A stretch of DNA of 64,000 bases. Source: RPQJ01 sp963846885 (lineage in GTDB: Bacteria > Pseudomonadota > Gammaproteobacteria > Steroidobacterales > Steroidobacteraceae). A program made the translations under genes and the position numbers. Under the pieces are notes generated by a model. That model had not been told where the DNA came from and ran no database searches. It saw nothing but the letters and a program-made list of their open reading frames with translations. The stretch's first letter is position 1; each line of letters opens with the position of its first letter. Below, one piece after another: positions 56,234 to 64,000 of this stretch. The DNA lies in contig CAWJXS010000008.1 in NCBI GenBank assembly GCA_963846885.1, positions 106,893 to 170,892 on the forward strand. Reading direction: 5' to 3'.

Positions 56234-57660
56234 TTCTTGCTCCGCTGCGCCGGCTTTTTTGCGCCGCCCGCTGCATCCGTCGTTGCCGCAACCACGCGGG
56301 TCACCGTCGCATGCACCGCGCCGCGTGCGACACGCGCCTCGATCTGCGCGCCGGGTGCCAACCGGGACGCATCGGTGACGACGCGTGCGTCGTGGTCGGT
56401 GACGATGGCATATCCGCGCTCGAGCGTGGCCAGCGGACTCACCGCGTGCAGCGTCCGCATCGACCGCTCCACTTGATCGCGCGCAGTCTGCAGCCGGCGT
56501 TGGATGGCCGCGGGCAACCGGCGGTGTGCGACGGCCAGGCGTTGCTGCAACGGATCGAGCCGGCGGGCCGGACTGCCGCGGCCAAGCAGCGCCTCGGCGT
56601 TATCCAGCCGCGTGCGGGCCCGCTCGAGACGACCCCGGATCGCGCGCTGCAGTCGTTGCTCCAGGTCGTCCAGCCGCTGTGCATGCTGTTGCAGGCGCGC
56701 GCGCGGCGAGAGCTGGTTCAACGACCGCTCCCATTGGCGCACGGCGAGCGCCAGCGCAGCGAGCTTGCGCCGCATCGCCTGCCCAAGGTTGCGCTCGACG
56801 GCGCGCAGTGCACGCAGGTATTCCGCGCTGTCGGGTACGCAGCGCTCGGCGGCGCCCGACGGAGTGGGCGCGCGCTCGTCGGCGACGAAGTCAGCGATGG
56901 TGACGTCCGTCTCGTGGCCGACACCGCTGATGACAGGAATCCGGCACGCGAAGATCGCGCGCGCCACGGCTTCCTCGTTGAACGCCATGAGGTCCTCGAG
57001 CGAGCCGCCGCCGCGCGCCAGGATCAGCACGTCGCATTCGCGGCGCTGATCGGCGAGTTGCAGTGCCTGCACGATTTCCCGCGGCGCGGCTTCGCCCTGC
57101 ACGGCAACCGGGTAGACCAGGACGGGAATGGCGGGAAAGCGCCGCTGCAGGATGTGCAGGATGTCGCGCAGCGCCGCGCCCGTGGGCGACGTGATCACGC
57201 CGATACGCCGGGGGAGGGTGGGCAGCGGCTGCTTGGCGCTGGACTCGAACAGCCCCTCCGCGAGCAGCTTTTTCTTCAGCTCGTCGAAGCGCCGGCGCAG
57301 CGCGCCTTCCCCGGCCTCCTCGAGGTGGTCCACGACCACCTGGAACTCACCACGAGCCTCGTAGAGGCTCACGCGGCCGCGGGCCAGGACCTTGGCACCG
57401 TCCTTGACGGGGAAGCGCACGAGCATGCTGCGGCTGCGGAACATCGCGCAGCGAACCTGGGCGGCCTCGTCCTTGAGCGAGAAGTACCAGTGGCCCGAGG
57501 CGGGGCGGGCCAGGTTGGAGATCTCGCCTTCCAGCCAGACGGTGCCCAACCCACGCTCGAGCAGCATCCTCGCCGTCCCGTTCAGCTGCGAGATGGACAG
57601 GATCTCGCGCGCGTGGGGGCGGTGGGTCGTCGCTTCGTCGTCGAACCAGGAATCGGCCAT
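56230..57660 (-). CDS. xseA: Exodeoxyribonuclease VII large subunit
   Basis: A 476-residue subunit of the single-strand-specific exonuclease VII. The N-terminal OB fold (ISQLNGTARMLLERGLGTVWLEGEISNLARPASGHWYFSLKDE) is followed by the catalytic domain with GVITSPTGAALRDILHIL, LARGGGSLEDLMAFNEEAVARAI and SGVGHETDVTIADFVAD (about residues 225-240), then a long coiled-coil. The C-terminal tail is Lys-rich. The xseB partner is not in the window. Its 3' end overlaps the start of the M23 peptidase gene. Confidence 0.96.
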   Translation of the reverse strand: MADSWFDDEATTHRPHAREILSISQLNGTARMLLERGLGTVWLEGEISNLARPASGHWYFSLKDEAAQVRCAMFRSRSMLVRFPVKDGAKVLARGRVSLYEARGEFQVVVDHLEEAGEGALRRRFDELKKKLLAEGLFESSAKQPLPTLPRRIGVITSPTGAALRDILHILQRRFPAIPVLVYPVAVQGEAAPREIVQALQLADQRRECDVLILARGGGSLEDLMAFNEEAVARAIFACRIPVISGVGHETDVTIADFVADERAPTPSGAAERCVPDSAEYLRALRAVERNLGQAMRRKLAALALAVRQWERSLNQLSPRARLQQHAQRLDDLEQRLQRAIRGRLERARTRLDNAEALLGRGSPARRLDPLQQRLAVAHRRLPAAIQRRLQTARDQVERSMRTLHAVSPLATLERGYAIVTDHDARVVTDASRLAPGAQIEARVARGAVHATVTRVVAATTDAAGGAKKPAQRSKK

Positions 57661-57744
57661 CGCGGCATCTTACCGGCCGGGGCGCTTGGGAACACCGGCG
57701 CAGTCAGGGCGTGGCGCTCGTTCGGCGGGCGCCGTCGTCGGCAG

Positions 57745-57871
57745 GCATCGAGGGTCCGGGCGTCCTGGGTCGCGGGCCGGGGCCGTCCGACCGCATGGAC
57801 GCGGCGGCCGGGCCCCCGGGATGGGTTTACGGCGTCCCCGGCCGCGACCCAGGACGACCGGGCACCGATGC
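57745..57871. repeat. Palindromic element with GCCGTAAACCC core (copy C)
   Basis: An imperfect inverted repeat in the 324-bp gap between the divergent xseA and guaB. The arms (GCATCG to 57779, and 57838 to CGATGC at 57871) match over most positions, including CGTCCTGGGTCGCGG. The core is on the minus strand (GGGTTTACGGCGTCCCC at about 57824-57840). The rest of the gap holds the guaB promoter region and no gene. Confidence 0.8.
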
Positions 57872-57924
57872 GGGCAACGAACCGGCGACGCTGACCAAGC
57901 CGGCGAACCGGCCCGCGCATCGGT

Positions 57925-57954
57925 TTTACGCCAAGCGCCCCGAGCGGGTACAAT
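57925..57954 (+). promoter_or_regulatory. Candidate guaB promoter
   Basis: TTTACG at 57925-57930 and TACAAT at 57949-57954 have 18-bp spacing. The GGG before and GCCGCG after the -10 match the pattern at yajC and ndk. The GC-rich discriminator would suit growth-rate or ppGpp control, as known for gua genes, but this is inference. Confidence 0.45.
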
Positions 57955-57984
57955 GCCGCGCTTCCTTTCGCTCCGGGTCTCCCA

Positions 57985-59454
57985 ATGCTGCGAATTCTCG
58001 AGGAAGCCCTCACCTTCGACGACGTCCTGCTCGTGCCGGCCTATTCCCAGGTCCTGCCCGCAGAGGTCAGCCTCGCCACGCAACTCACGCGCGGCATCAA
58101 GCTGAACCTGCCCGTCGTCTCCGCCGCCATGGACACGGTCACCGAGCACCGCCTCGCGATTTCCATCGCGCAGGAAGGCGGCATCGGCATCCTGCACAAG
58201 AACATGACCATCGAGTCGCAGGCGCGTGAAGTCGCGCGCGTGAAGCGCTTCGAGAGCGGCATCATCATCGATCCGATCACGGTCAGTCCCGAGCAGACGA
58301 TCCGTGACGTGCTCGCGCTCACGCGCTCCAAGAACATTTCCGGCGTGCCGGTCGTGCGCGACGGCAAGGCCGTCGGCATCGTCACGCACCGCGACCTGCG
58401 CTTCGAGACGCGCTACGACGCGCCGGTCTCGGCGGTGATGACGCCGCGTGAACGGCTCGTCACGGTGCGCGAAGGCGCGCCCAAGGAAGAAGTGCTGATG
58501 CTGCTGCACAAGCACCGCATCGAAAAAGTGCTCGTCATCGGCGACGACTTCCAGCTCAAGGGCATGATCACGGTCAAGGATTTCCAGAAAGCGACCGAAT
58601 TCCCGCGCGCCTGTAAAGACGAGCGTGGCGCCCTGCGTGTTGGCGCGGCTGTCGGCACCGGTGCCGACACGCTCGACCGCGCGGCGGCACTGCGCGAGAG
58701 CGGAGTCGACGTCATCGTCGTCGACACGGCCCACGGCCACAGCCGGGGCGTGATCGAGACGGTCAAGCGCATCAAGGCCAAGTGGCCCAACCAGCAGGTC
58801 ATCGCGGGCAACATCGTGACTGCCGAGGCAGCCATGGCGCTGGTCGATGCAGGCGCGGACGCAGTCAAGGTCGGCATCGGCCCGGGCTCGATCTGCACCA
58901 CGCGCATCGTCGCGGGCGTCGGCGTGCCGCAGATTTCAGCGGTGGCCAACGTCGCCGCGGCGCTGGCGCCGCACGGCATCCCGCTGATCGCCGACGGCGG
59001 CATCCGCTTCTCCGGCGACGTGGCCAAGGCCATCGTCGCGGGTGCGCACTGCGTGATGATGGGCGGCCTCTTCGCGGGCACCGAGGAATCACCGGGCGAA
59101 GTCGAGCTCTACCAGGGCGCCTCGTACAAGTCGTATCGCGGCATGGGTTCGCTCGGCGCGATGGCGCAGTCGAACGGCTCGCGCGACCGCTACTTCCAGG
59201 ATGCGTCGGCCGAGATCGAGAAGCTCGTGCCGGAGGGCGTCGAAGGGCGCGTGCCGTACAAGGGCAGCATCGTCGCGATCCTGCACCAGTTGGCCGGCGG
59301 CCTGCGTGCCGCGATGGGTTACACGGGCAGCGCCAACATCGACGAGATGCGCACGCAGCCCAAATTCGTGCGCATCACCAGCGCCGGTGTGCGCGAGAGC
59401 CACGTCCATGACGTGACCATCACCAAGGAAGCGCCGAATTACCGTGTCAGCTGA
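57985..59454 (+). CDS. guaB: Inosine-5'-monophosphate dehydrogenase
   Basis: A 489-residue enzyme for the first committed step of GMP synthesis (IMP to XMP with NAD). The TIM barrel has LTFDDVLLVPAYSQVLP at the start, the CBS pair inserted at about 95-205 (VSPEQTIRDVLALTRSKNISGVPVV and VTVREGAPKEEVLML), the catalytic Cys in GPGSICTTRIVAGVG (about 307) and the flap region YRGMGSLGAM. Its end overlaps the guaA GTG start by 11 bp. Confidence 0.97.
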   Translation: MLRILEEALTFDDVLLVPAYSQVLPAEVSLATQLTRGIKLNLPVVSAAMDTVTEHRLAISIAQEGGIGILHKNMTIESQAREVARVKRFESGIIIDPITVSPEQTIRDVLALTRSKNISGVPVVRDGKAVGIVTHRDLRFETRYDAPVSAVMTPRERLVTVREGAPKEEVLMLLHKHRIEKVLVIGDDFQLKGMITVKDFQKATEFPRACKDERGALRVGAAVGTGADTLDRAAALRESGVDVIVVDTAHGHSRGVIETVKRIKAKWPNQQVIAGNIVTAEAAMALVDAGADAVKVGIGPGSICTTRIVAGVGVPQISAVANVAAALAPHGIPLIADGGIRFSGDVAKAIVAGAHCVMMGGLFAGTEESPGEVELYQGASYKSYRGMGSLGAMAQSNGSRDRYFQDASAEIEKLVPEGVEGRVPYKGSIVAILHQLAGGLRAAMGYTGSANIDEMRTQPKFVRITSAGVRESHVHDVTITKEAPNYRVS

Positions 59455-61057
59455 GCAAGCGTCGTCTCCGGTCGTGGTGCGCCCGCCCGACATCCACGCG
59501 CACCGTATCCTGATCCTCGATTTCGGGGCGCAATACACCCAGTTGATCGCACGGCGCGTGCGCGAATGCGGTGTGTATTGCGAAATCCATCCGTGGGACA
59601 TGAGCGACGCCGACGTCCGCGCTTTCGGCGCGCGCGGCATCATCCTGTCGGGCGGTCCGGAGTCGGTGACGGATGCGCAGCCGCCGCAGGCGCCGCAGGC
59701 CGTGTTCGAAGCGGGCGTGCCGATCCTCGGCATCTGCTACGGCATGCAGACGATGGCGCAGCAGCTGGGCGGCCGGGTCAGTGGCTCGGATCACCGTGAA
59801 TTCGGCTACGCGCAGGTCACCGTCACCGCGCCTTGCCGGCTGTTCAACGAGCTGTCCGATCATCGCGACGCGCAAGGTCGCGCCGTGCTCGACGTCTGGA
59901 TGAGTCACGGCGACCGCGTCGAGGAACTGCCGGCCGGCTTCGTGCCCGTCGGCTCGTCGCCCAATGCGCCGCTCGCAGCCATGGCAGACGAAGCGCGCCA
60001 GTACTACGCGGTGCAGTTCCACCCGGAAGTGACGCACACGCTGCAGGGCGGGCGGATGCTCGAGCGCTTCGTGCGCGAAATCTGCGCGTGCGAGGCGCGC
60101 TGGGAGCCCGGCAACATCATCAGCGACGCGGTCGCGCGCGTGCGCGAGCAGGTCGGCAGCGACACCGTGCTGCTCGGGCTCTCGGGCGGCGTCGATTCGT
60201 CGGTCGTTGCGGCGCTGCTGCACCGGGCGATCGGCGACCAGCTGGTCTGCGTGTTCGTCGATCACGGCCTGCTGCGCGCCGACGAAGGCGACCAGGTCAT
60301 GAAGATGCTCGGCGAGAACATGGGGGTGAAGATCATCCGCGTGAACGCCGAAGAGCGGTTCCTCGAGGCGCTGCGCGGCGAGTCCGACCCGGAGCGCAAG
60401 CGCAAGATCATCGGCCGCATGTTCATCGAGGTGTTCGACGAGGAGTCGAACAAGCTCGAGGGCGTGCGCTGGCTGGCGCAGGGCACGATTTACCCGGACG
60501 TGATCGAGTCCGCCGGCGCCAAGACGGGCAAGGCGCACGTGATCAAGTCGCATCACAACGTGGGCGGCCTGCCGGAGCACATGAAGCTCAAGCTGGTCGA
60601 GCCGTTGCGCGAATTGTTCAAGGACGAGGTGCGCCGCCTGGGGCTCGAACTCGGCCTGCCGCGCTCCATGGTGTTCCGCCATCCGTTCCCGGGCCCGGGT
60701 CTCGGCGTGCGCATCCTCGGCGAAGTGTCGAAGCAGTATGCCGACCTGCTGCGCAAGGCCGACAAGATCTTCATCGATGAGCTGCATGCGCACGGTCTGT
60801 ACGACCAGACCAGCCAGGCGTTCGCCGTGTTCCTGCCGGTGCGTTCGGTCGCCGTGATGGGCGACGGGCGCCGCTACGACTACGTGATCGCGTTGCGCGC
60901 AGTCGAGACCGTGGATTTCATGACCGCGCGCTGGGCGCGCCTGCCGTATGAATTCCTCGACCTGTGCTCGCGCCGCATCATCAACGAGGTGAAGGGCATC
61001 TCGCGCGTCACGTACGACATCTCGAGCAAGCCGCCTGCCACGATCGAGTGGGAGTGA
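59444..61057 (+). CDS. guaA: GMP synthase (glutamine-hydrolysing)
   Basis: A 537-residue two-domain enzyme converting XMP to GMP. The class I amidotransferase domain (about 1-220) has LILDFGAQYTQLIARR, the nucleophile Cys in GICYGMQ and His/Glu in FHPEVTHT. The ATP-pyrophosphatase domain has the P-loop LSGGVDSSVVAALL, followed by the dimerisation domain ending TIEWE. It starts with GTG at 59444 inside guaB. A start at a later ATG would lose conserved residues. Confidence 0.97.
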   Translation: MSAEQASSPVVVRPPDIHAHRILILDFGAQYTQLIARRVRECGVYCEIHPWDMSDADVRAFGARGIILSGGPESVTDAQPPQAPQAVFEAGVPILGICYGMQTMAQQLGGRVSGSDHREFGYAQVTVTAPCRLFNELSDHRDAQGRAVLDVWMSHGDRVEELPAGFVPVGSSPNAPLAAMADEARQYYAVQFHPEVTHTLQGGRMLERFVREICACEARWEPGNIISDAVARVREQVGSDTVLLGLSGGVDSSVVAALLHRAIGDQLVCVFVDHGLLRADEGDQVMKMLGENMGVKIIRVNAEERFLEALRGESDPERKRKIIGRMFIEVFDEESNKLEGVRWLAQGTIYPDVIESAGAKTGKAHVIKSHHNVGGLPEHMKLKLVEPLRELFKDEVRRLGLELGLPRSMVFRHPFPGPGLGVRILGEVSKQYADLLRKADKIFIDELHAHGLYDQTSQAFAVFLPVRSVAVMGDGRRYDYVIALRAVETVDFMTARWARLPYEFLDLCSRRIINEVKGISRVTYDISSKPPATIEWE

Positions 61058-61297
61058 TTCTGGGCCTTTCGCCGTCTATCGCCATCACGCGAACTTCTGT
61101 CCTGCGTCTCTGAAAGGTCTTAGATAACCTCTCAGGGACTTTCGCCATCTATCCACACCAAGCGGCGCAGTCTGTAGGCAAAGCAGACGGTAAAAATTGC
61201 GTTCGCGCGCGGATGGGCACTTTTACCGTTGAATCTGCGCGTGGCAGGAGAGTGGCCGAGGCCCGGCGCTGCCTGCCAGAAGGAGGATAATGGCTGC
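61058..61297. other. Intergenic region with direct repeats and a stem-loop
   Basis: This 240-bp gap after guaA holds no gene that I can see. It has two near-identical 15-bp direct repeats (CTTTCGCCRTCTATC) at 61066-61080 and 61139-61153. It also has an inverted repeat with arms ACGGTAAAA (61187-61195) and TTTTACCGT (61221-61229). AAGGAGGAT before 61287 is a good ribosome site for the next gene. Confidence 0.5.
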
Positions 61298-62213
61298 ATG
61301 AGGCGACTGGCAGCCATCGCGTCCTGCCTGAGAATGACCGGCTGGGTTGCGGTCCTGGCGACTTGCGCCTGTGCATCGGTGCTTCGCCGTCGAAAGACCT
61401 GCAGCAGACCCGGCATCGGCACTGCGTGATCGATATGCGGCCTTGCGCGAGCAACTCGACAATAGTCCCTTTCCGCAGCATCTCCACGTCGAATCCATGG
61501 AGGGCCATCGCGCTTCACAAGGCGAGGTCTATGCCGTCGTCGACTACCCGATCGCGACAGTCAGCGACGCGTTCTCGAGCCCGGCCAACTGGTGCGACAC
61601 CCTGATACTGCACCTCAACGTAAAGTATTGTCGTGCCGGCTCACGTGACGGGCGCTCGGTGCTCTCGACTGCAATCGGCAGGAATTTCGAGCAGCCCCTG
61701 AAAAACACGTATCGAGTCGAGTTCACCTTCGGTATTGCGGCGTCGCGGCCGGATTACGTGGACGTCGAGCTCAAGGCCCGCAAGGGACCGCTCGGCACGG
61801 CCAATTACCGTATCTCCCTCGAGGCTGTGGGCCTGGAGAGCGGGCAGGCGTTCGTGCACCTCAGGTACTCCTACACCCATGGTCTGGTGGGTCGCCTGGC
61901 AATGAAGTCGTACCTCGCGACATCCGGCAGCGACAAGGTCGGCTTCACGGTGATCGGGGATCCGAAGGCACCGAAGCCCAGGTTCATTGGCGGCGTCCGC
62001 GGTGCGATCGAGCGCAACACCATGCGCTACTACCTGGCCATCGACGCCTATCTCGGCGCGCTCGCGACACCCGCCCCGGCGCGTTTCGAACAGAGCCTCG
62101 AGCGCTGGTTCGACGCCACAGAGCTCTATCCCCGCCAGCTCCGCGAGATCGACCGTGACACCTATTTTGCGATGAAGCGCAGCGAGTACGCGCGACAACA
62201 GACGGCCCAGTAG
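61298..62213 (+). CDS. Exported protein of unknown function, probable frameshift near the signal peptide
   Basis: No function recognised. The ATG at 61298 gives a signal peptide (LAAIASCLRMTGWVAVLATCACAS). The rest is read in another frame, starting about FAVERPAADPASALRDRYAAL and ending at 62213. Removing one G of the GG at 61378-61379 joins them into about 304 residues. Alternatively translation starts at the TTG at 61347 with no signal peptide. The mature part is soluble, with VYAVVDYPIATVSDAFSSP and PLGTANYRISLEAVGL, which could belong to a lipid-binding START/Bet v1-like fold, but this is speculative. A Cys-rich end of the signal leaves room for a lipoprotein. It is convergent with the gene at 62243. 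Confidence 0.6.
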
Positions 62214-62242
62214 CAGCGTGCACGGCCCGCCGGGGCCACCGC

Positions 62243-63043
62243 CTATTCGCGGGCCACCGGTCCGGGCACGTAGGTGTAGTGCCACGGCGCCGGCGGAGAT
62301 GCCTGGGGGCCGGAAAATCTGCTGCTCGCCGCACGCACGGCTGCGTCGAGTTTCGCTGCCCATCCCGCCGCCGCCCAGTCCGTGGCGATCGTGGCGGTGC
62401 TCGGGCCTGCGACAACCTGCCCGCCCTGATGCACCTGAAAGTCGATCGCGCGCATCTGGCCGTGCAACGACAACCCGGGGGCCGCGATCGTCGGCGCAGG
62501 CACTGGTTTGTATCCGGACAGGAATGCCTCGAGTGCCTCCCGGGCCTGCTCGGGGCGATTCGCGGGGAAGCCAGGCGAAAGGATCAGCGCCTGCGCGGCC
62601 GCCAGGATGTCCGAGGCCGCTGCCTGCACCGACTGGTTGCTGTTCCAGTGCTCGACCTGCACATCGAGGCTGCGCACCTGTGAATTCACGTACAACTCGA
62701 AGCCGGGGTTGGCCGCGACGAACGCCGTCCTGACCCTGTCGATCTCCTGTTGCAGCTCGCGTTGTTCCGGGGAGCCCTCGAAGGCTTCGATCTGTTCCTG
62801 GGTCCAGCTCCAGCGCTCGGCAAGGTGAGAAGCGCTGCGCAGGTATGAACGCAGCGCCAACAACTGCCGGCCGGCGCCGTCCAGCTGCGCCATGGTCTGC
62901 GCCACTCGAGGGTCGAGTTGCGCGCTGATGGACGTGACGTGCGACGACAGCGGGTCGGTATCAGGAGGCCCCTGTGCGAGGCCGACTGCGGTCAGCATCG
63001 GCAGCAGGGCTGCAATCGTGCCTTGCCAGATCCTTGCGGTCAT
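62243..63043 (-). CDS. Exported protein with M15 (D,D-carboxypeptidase-like) features
   Basis: A 266-residue protein with signal peptide ARIWQGTIAALLPMLTAVGLAQG. A helical middle region follows (VTSISAQLDPRVAQTMAQLDGAGRQLLALRSYL). The C-terminal 90 residues hold LSLHGQMRAIDFQV and PWHYTYVPG, which look like the zinc-ligand motifs of M15/VanY peptidases (HxxxxxxD and WHxxY). The usual catalytic Glu just before WH is replaced by Ala-Pro (PPAPWHY), so the protein may be inactive or use another residue. The family assignment is tentative; alternatives are a non-enzymatic cell-wall binding protein. Confidence 0.5.
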   Translation of the reverse strand: MTARIWQGTIAALLPMLTAVGLAQGPPDTDPLSSHVTSISAQLDPRVAQTMAQLDGAGRQLLALRSYLRSASHLAERWSWTQEQIEAFEGSPEQRELQQEIDRVRTAFVAANPGFELYVNSQVRSLDVQVEHWNSNQSVQAAASDILAAAQALILSPGFPANRPEQAREALEAFLSGYKPVPAPTIAAPGLSLHGQMRAIDFQVHQGGQVVAGPSTATIATDWAAAGWAAKLDAAVRAASSRFSGPQASPPAPWHYTYVPGPVARE

Positions 63044-63229
63044 TTCTGCCTATTTATGGGCTTCCGCGCCGATGCTCTCTGTACGCTGCCGCACGTAGGC
63101 GGAGGATCCCGACCCGAGCCTGATGCTGGTCGACCGAGTGATGCCGGTTGCAGGGCCTGACCAAGCCGCGTACGCAACTTCCGACATCGCGGCCATGTGC
63201 CTGCCTGCTAACGTCGGGGTCTAGAATCG

Positions 63230-63925
63230 ATGATGAAGCCGCCAAATGCCGCTGGTCGCCCCGGGCTCCAGGCTCGCAGCTGGAGTCGTGCCGCAGCCGT
63301 CGTGCTGATCTGCACATCCGTTGCGCTGCTGTTGTCCTTCGATGCGGTGAACGACAGCCTGCAACGGGCGCTGTCCGCTGCTCAACCGAGCATTGCCGGG
63401 CATCCTCGCCTTGGCGCCGTCGCGTTCGTCTTGTTCGCCGCCTTGTCCGCTGTCCTCGCCTTCTTTTCCAGCGCGCTGCTGCTACCGGTGGCCGTGTACA
63501 CCTGGGGCACGACGGTCACCCTGGTATTGCTGTGGCTGGGTTGGCTGTTGGGCGGGATCTGCACCTATGCGCTCGGTCGCGTGTTGCGCCGGTCGCGCGA
63601 GAGGGGGGGCGGGGCTTCCAGCAAGATCGACCTCTATCTGCAAAGAACTCCGGGCGAAGTCACGTTCGGGCTGGTCCTGCTGCTGTGTCTCGCATTGCCT
63701 TCGGAGATTCCTGGCTACCTTTGCGGTTACCTCGGCGTGCGCATCCGGACGTATGTCCCTGCCCTGGCCATGGCAGAACTGCCTTACGCGACTGGCGCCG
63801 TCATGCTCGGCCAGGGCGTAGCCCATCGCCAGATCGGGTGGCTGCTGGCGGTTGGCTTCATTGGCGCTACGCTGAGCCTGATTGCCTTGCGGGCGCTGCA
63901 CAAGCGGCTCCAGCCGCCGTCGTGA
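63230..63925 (+). CDS. VTT-domain (TVP38/TMEM64-like, DedA-superfamily) membrane protein
   Basis: A 231-residue integral membrane protein. An N-terminal TM (AAAVVLICTSVALLLSF) precedes the VTT domain (about residues 60-200), with ALPSEIPGYLCGYLGVRIRTY and AMAELPYATGAVMLG matching the re-entrant loop region of DedA-like lipid scramblase or transport proteins. The family is implicated in lipid movement or membrane homeostasis; the function here is unknown. Two consecutive ATGs (63230 and 63233) are equally good starts. TAGAAT at about 63221 could be a -10 very close to the start. Nothing recognisable follows to the window end. Confidence 0.82.
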   Translation: MMKPPNAAGRPGLQARSWSRAAAVVLICTSVALLLSFDAVNDSLQRALSAAQPSIAGHPRLGAVAFVLFAALSAVLAFFSSALLLPVAVYTWGTTVTLVLLWLGWLLGGICTYALGRVLRRSRERGGGASSKIDLYLQRTPGEVTFGLVLLLCLALPSEIPGYLCGYLGVRIRTYVPALAMAELPYATGAVMLGQGVAHRQIGWLLAVGFIGATLSLIALRALHKRLQPPS

Positions 63926-64000
63926 CCTGAGCGCTTGTGCGCAGCGGCGCTGCCGCGCCCTGGCGGGCCGTTCTGTAGAGCCGCGGATGAGCGCTGAAGC

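Overview
The window is GC-rich chromosomal DNA from a gammaproteobacterium. The best evidence is conserved gene order: queA-tgt-yajC-secD-secF, ndk-rlmN-pilF-rodZ-hisS-yfgM-bamB-der and guaB-guaA. A very large NAD-type glutamate dehydrogenase, a fused isobutyryl-CoA mutase and many short-chain dehydrogenases suggest a Xanthomonadales, Nevskiales or Steroidobacter-like soil or water organism. That placement is inference. I see no prophage, insertion sequence, CRISPR array or rRNA operon. There is one tRNA (Leu-CAA).

Regions. (1) 1-3252: accessory catabolism with a truncated acyl-CoA synthetase, a SnoaL-like protein, a nitronate monooxygenase-like flavoprotein and an SDR. (2) 3436-14855, all on the minus strand: gpmA, NAD-glutamate dehydrogenase, a MarR regulator, zapE, acetoacetyl-CoA ligase and a membrane Fe-S oxidoreductase of EtfD type. 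(3) 14974-24059: ETF:quinone oxidoreductase, then a TetR-thiolase-SDR-SDR operon divergent from icmF, with a palindromic operator candidate between them. Together these look like a route for branched or odd acyl-CoA through acetoacetyl-CoA and acetyl-CoA, with electrons passing via ETF to quinone. (4) 24411-29365: plsC, xerD, dsbC, fdxA, a Nudix hydrolase, tRNA-Leu and a murein L,D-transpeptidase-like protein. (5) 29434-35903: queuosine synthesis, Sec accessory proteins and TerC. (6) 35998-43019: a two-component pair, an amino-acid permease and an inositol monophosphatase. (7) 43095-45784: trmJ, a cysteine desulfurase fused to a degenerate IscU-like domain, and an A-type Fe-S carrier. (8) 45957-53942: the ndk-to-der operon, lacking ispG. 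(9) 54040-63925: a MetX-family acyltransferase, an M23 peptidase, xseA, guaBA, two exported proteins of unknown function and a VTT-domain membrane protein.

Three things stand out. First, two families of intergenic inverted repeats. One is made of facing arrays of short G-rich repeats (GGAAGG-type, or telomere-like GGGGTTA) that begin at or within a few bases of stop codons. The other consists of large palindromes with unrelated arms around a shared GCCGTAAA core. Second, four coding regions (secD, secF, an M23 peptidase and an exported protein) are each broken by what reads as one extra base, and rlmN runs into pilF without a stop in a way one extra base would also explain. Sequence error is the simplest explanation because secDF should be important for growth. 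Third, the IscS/IscU-like fusion has lost two of the three expected scaffold cysteines.
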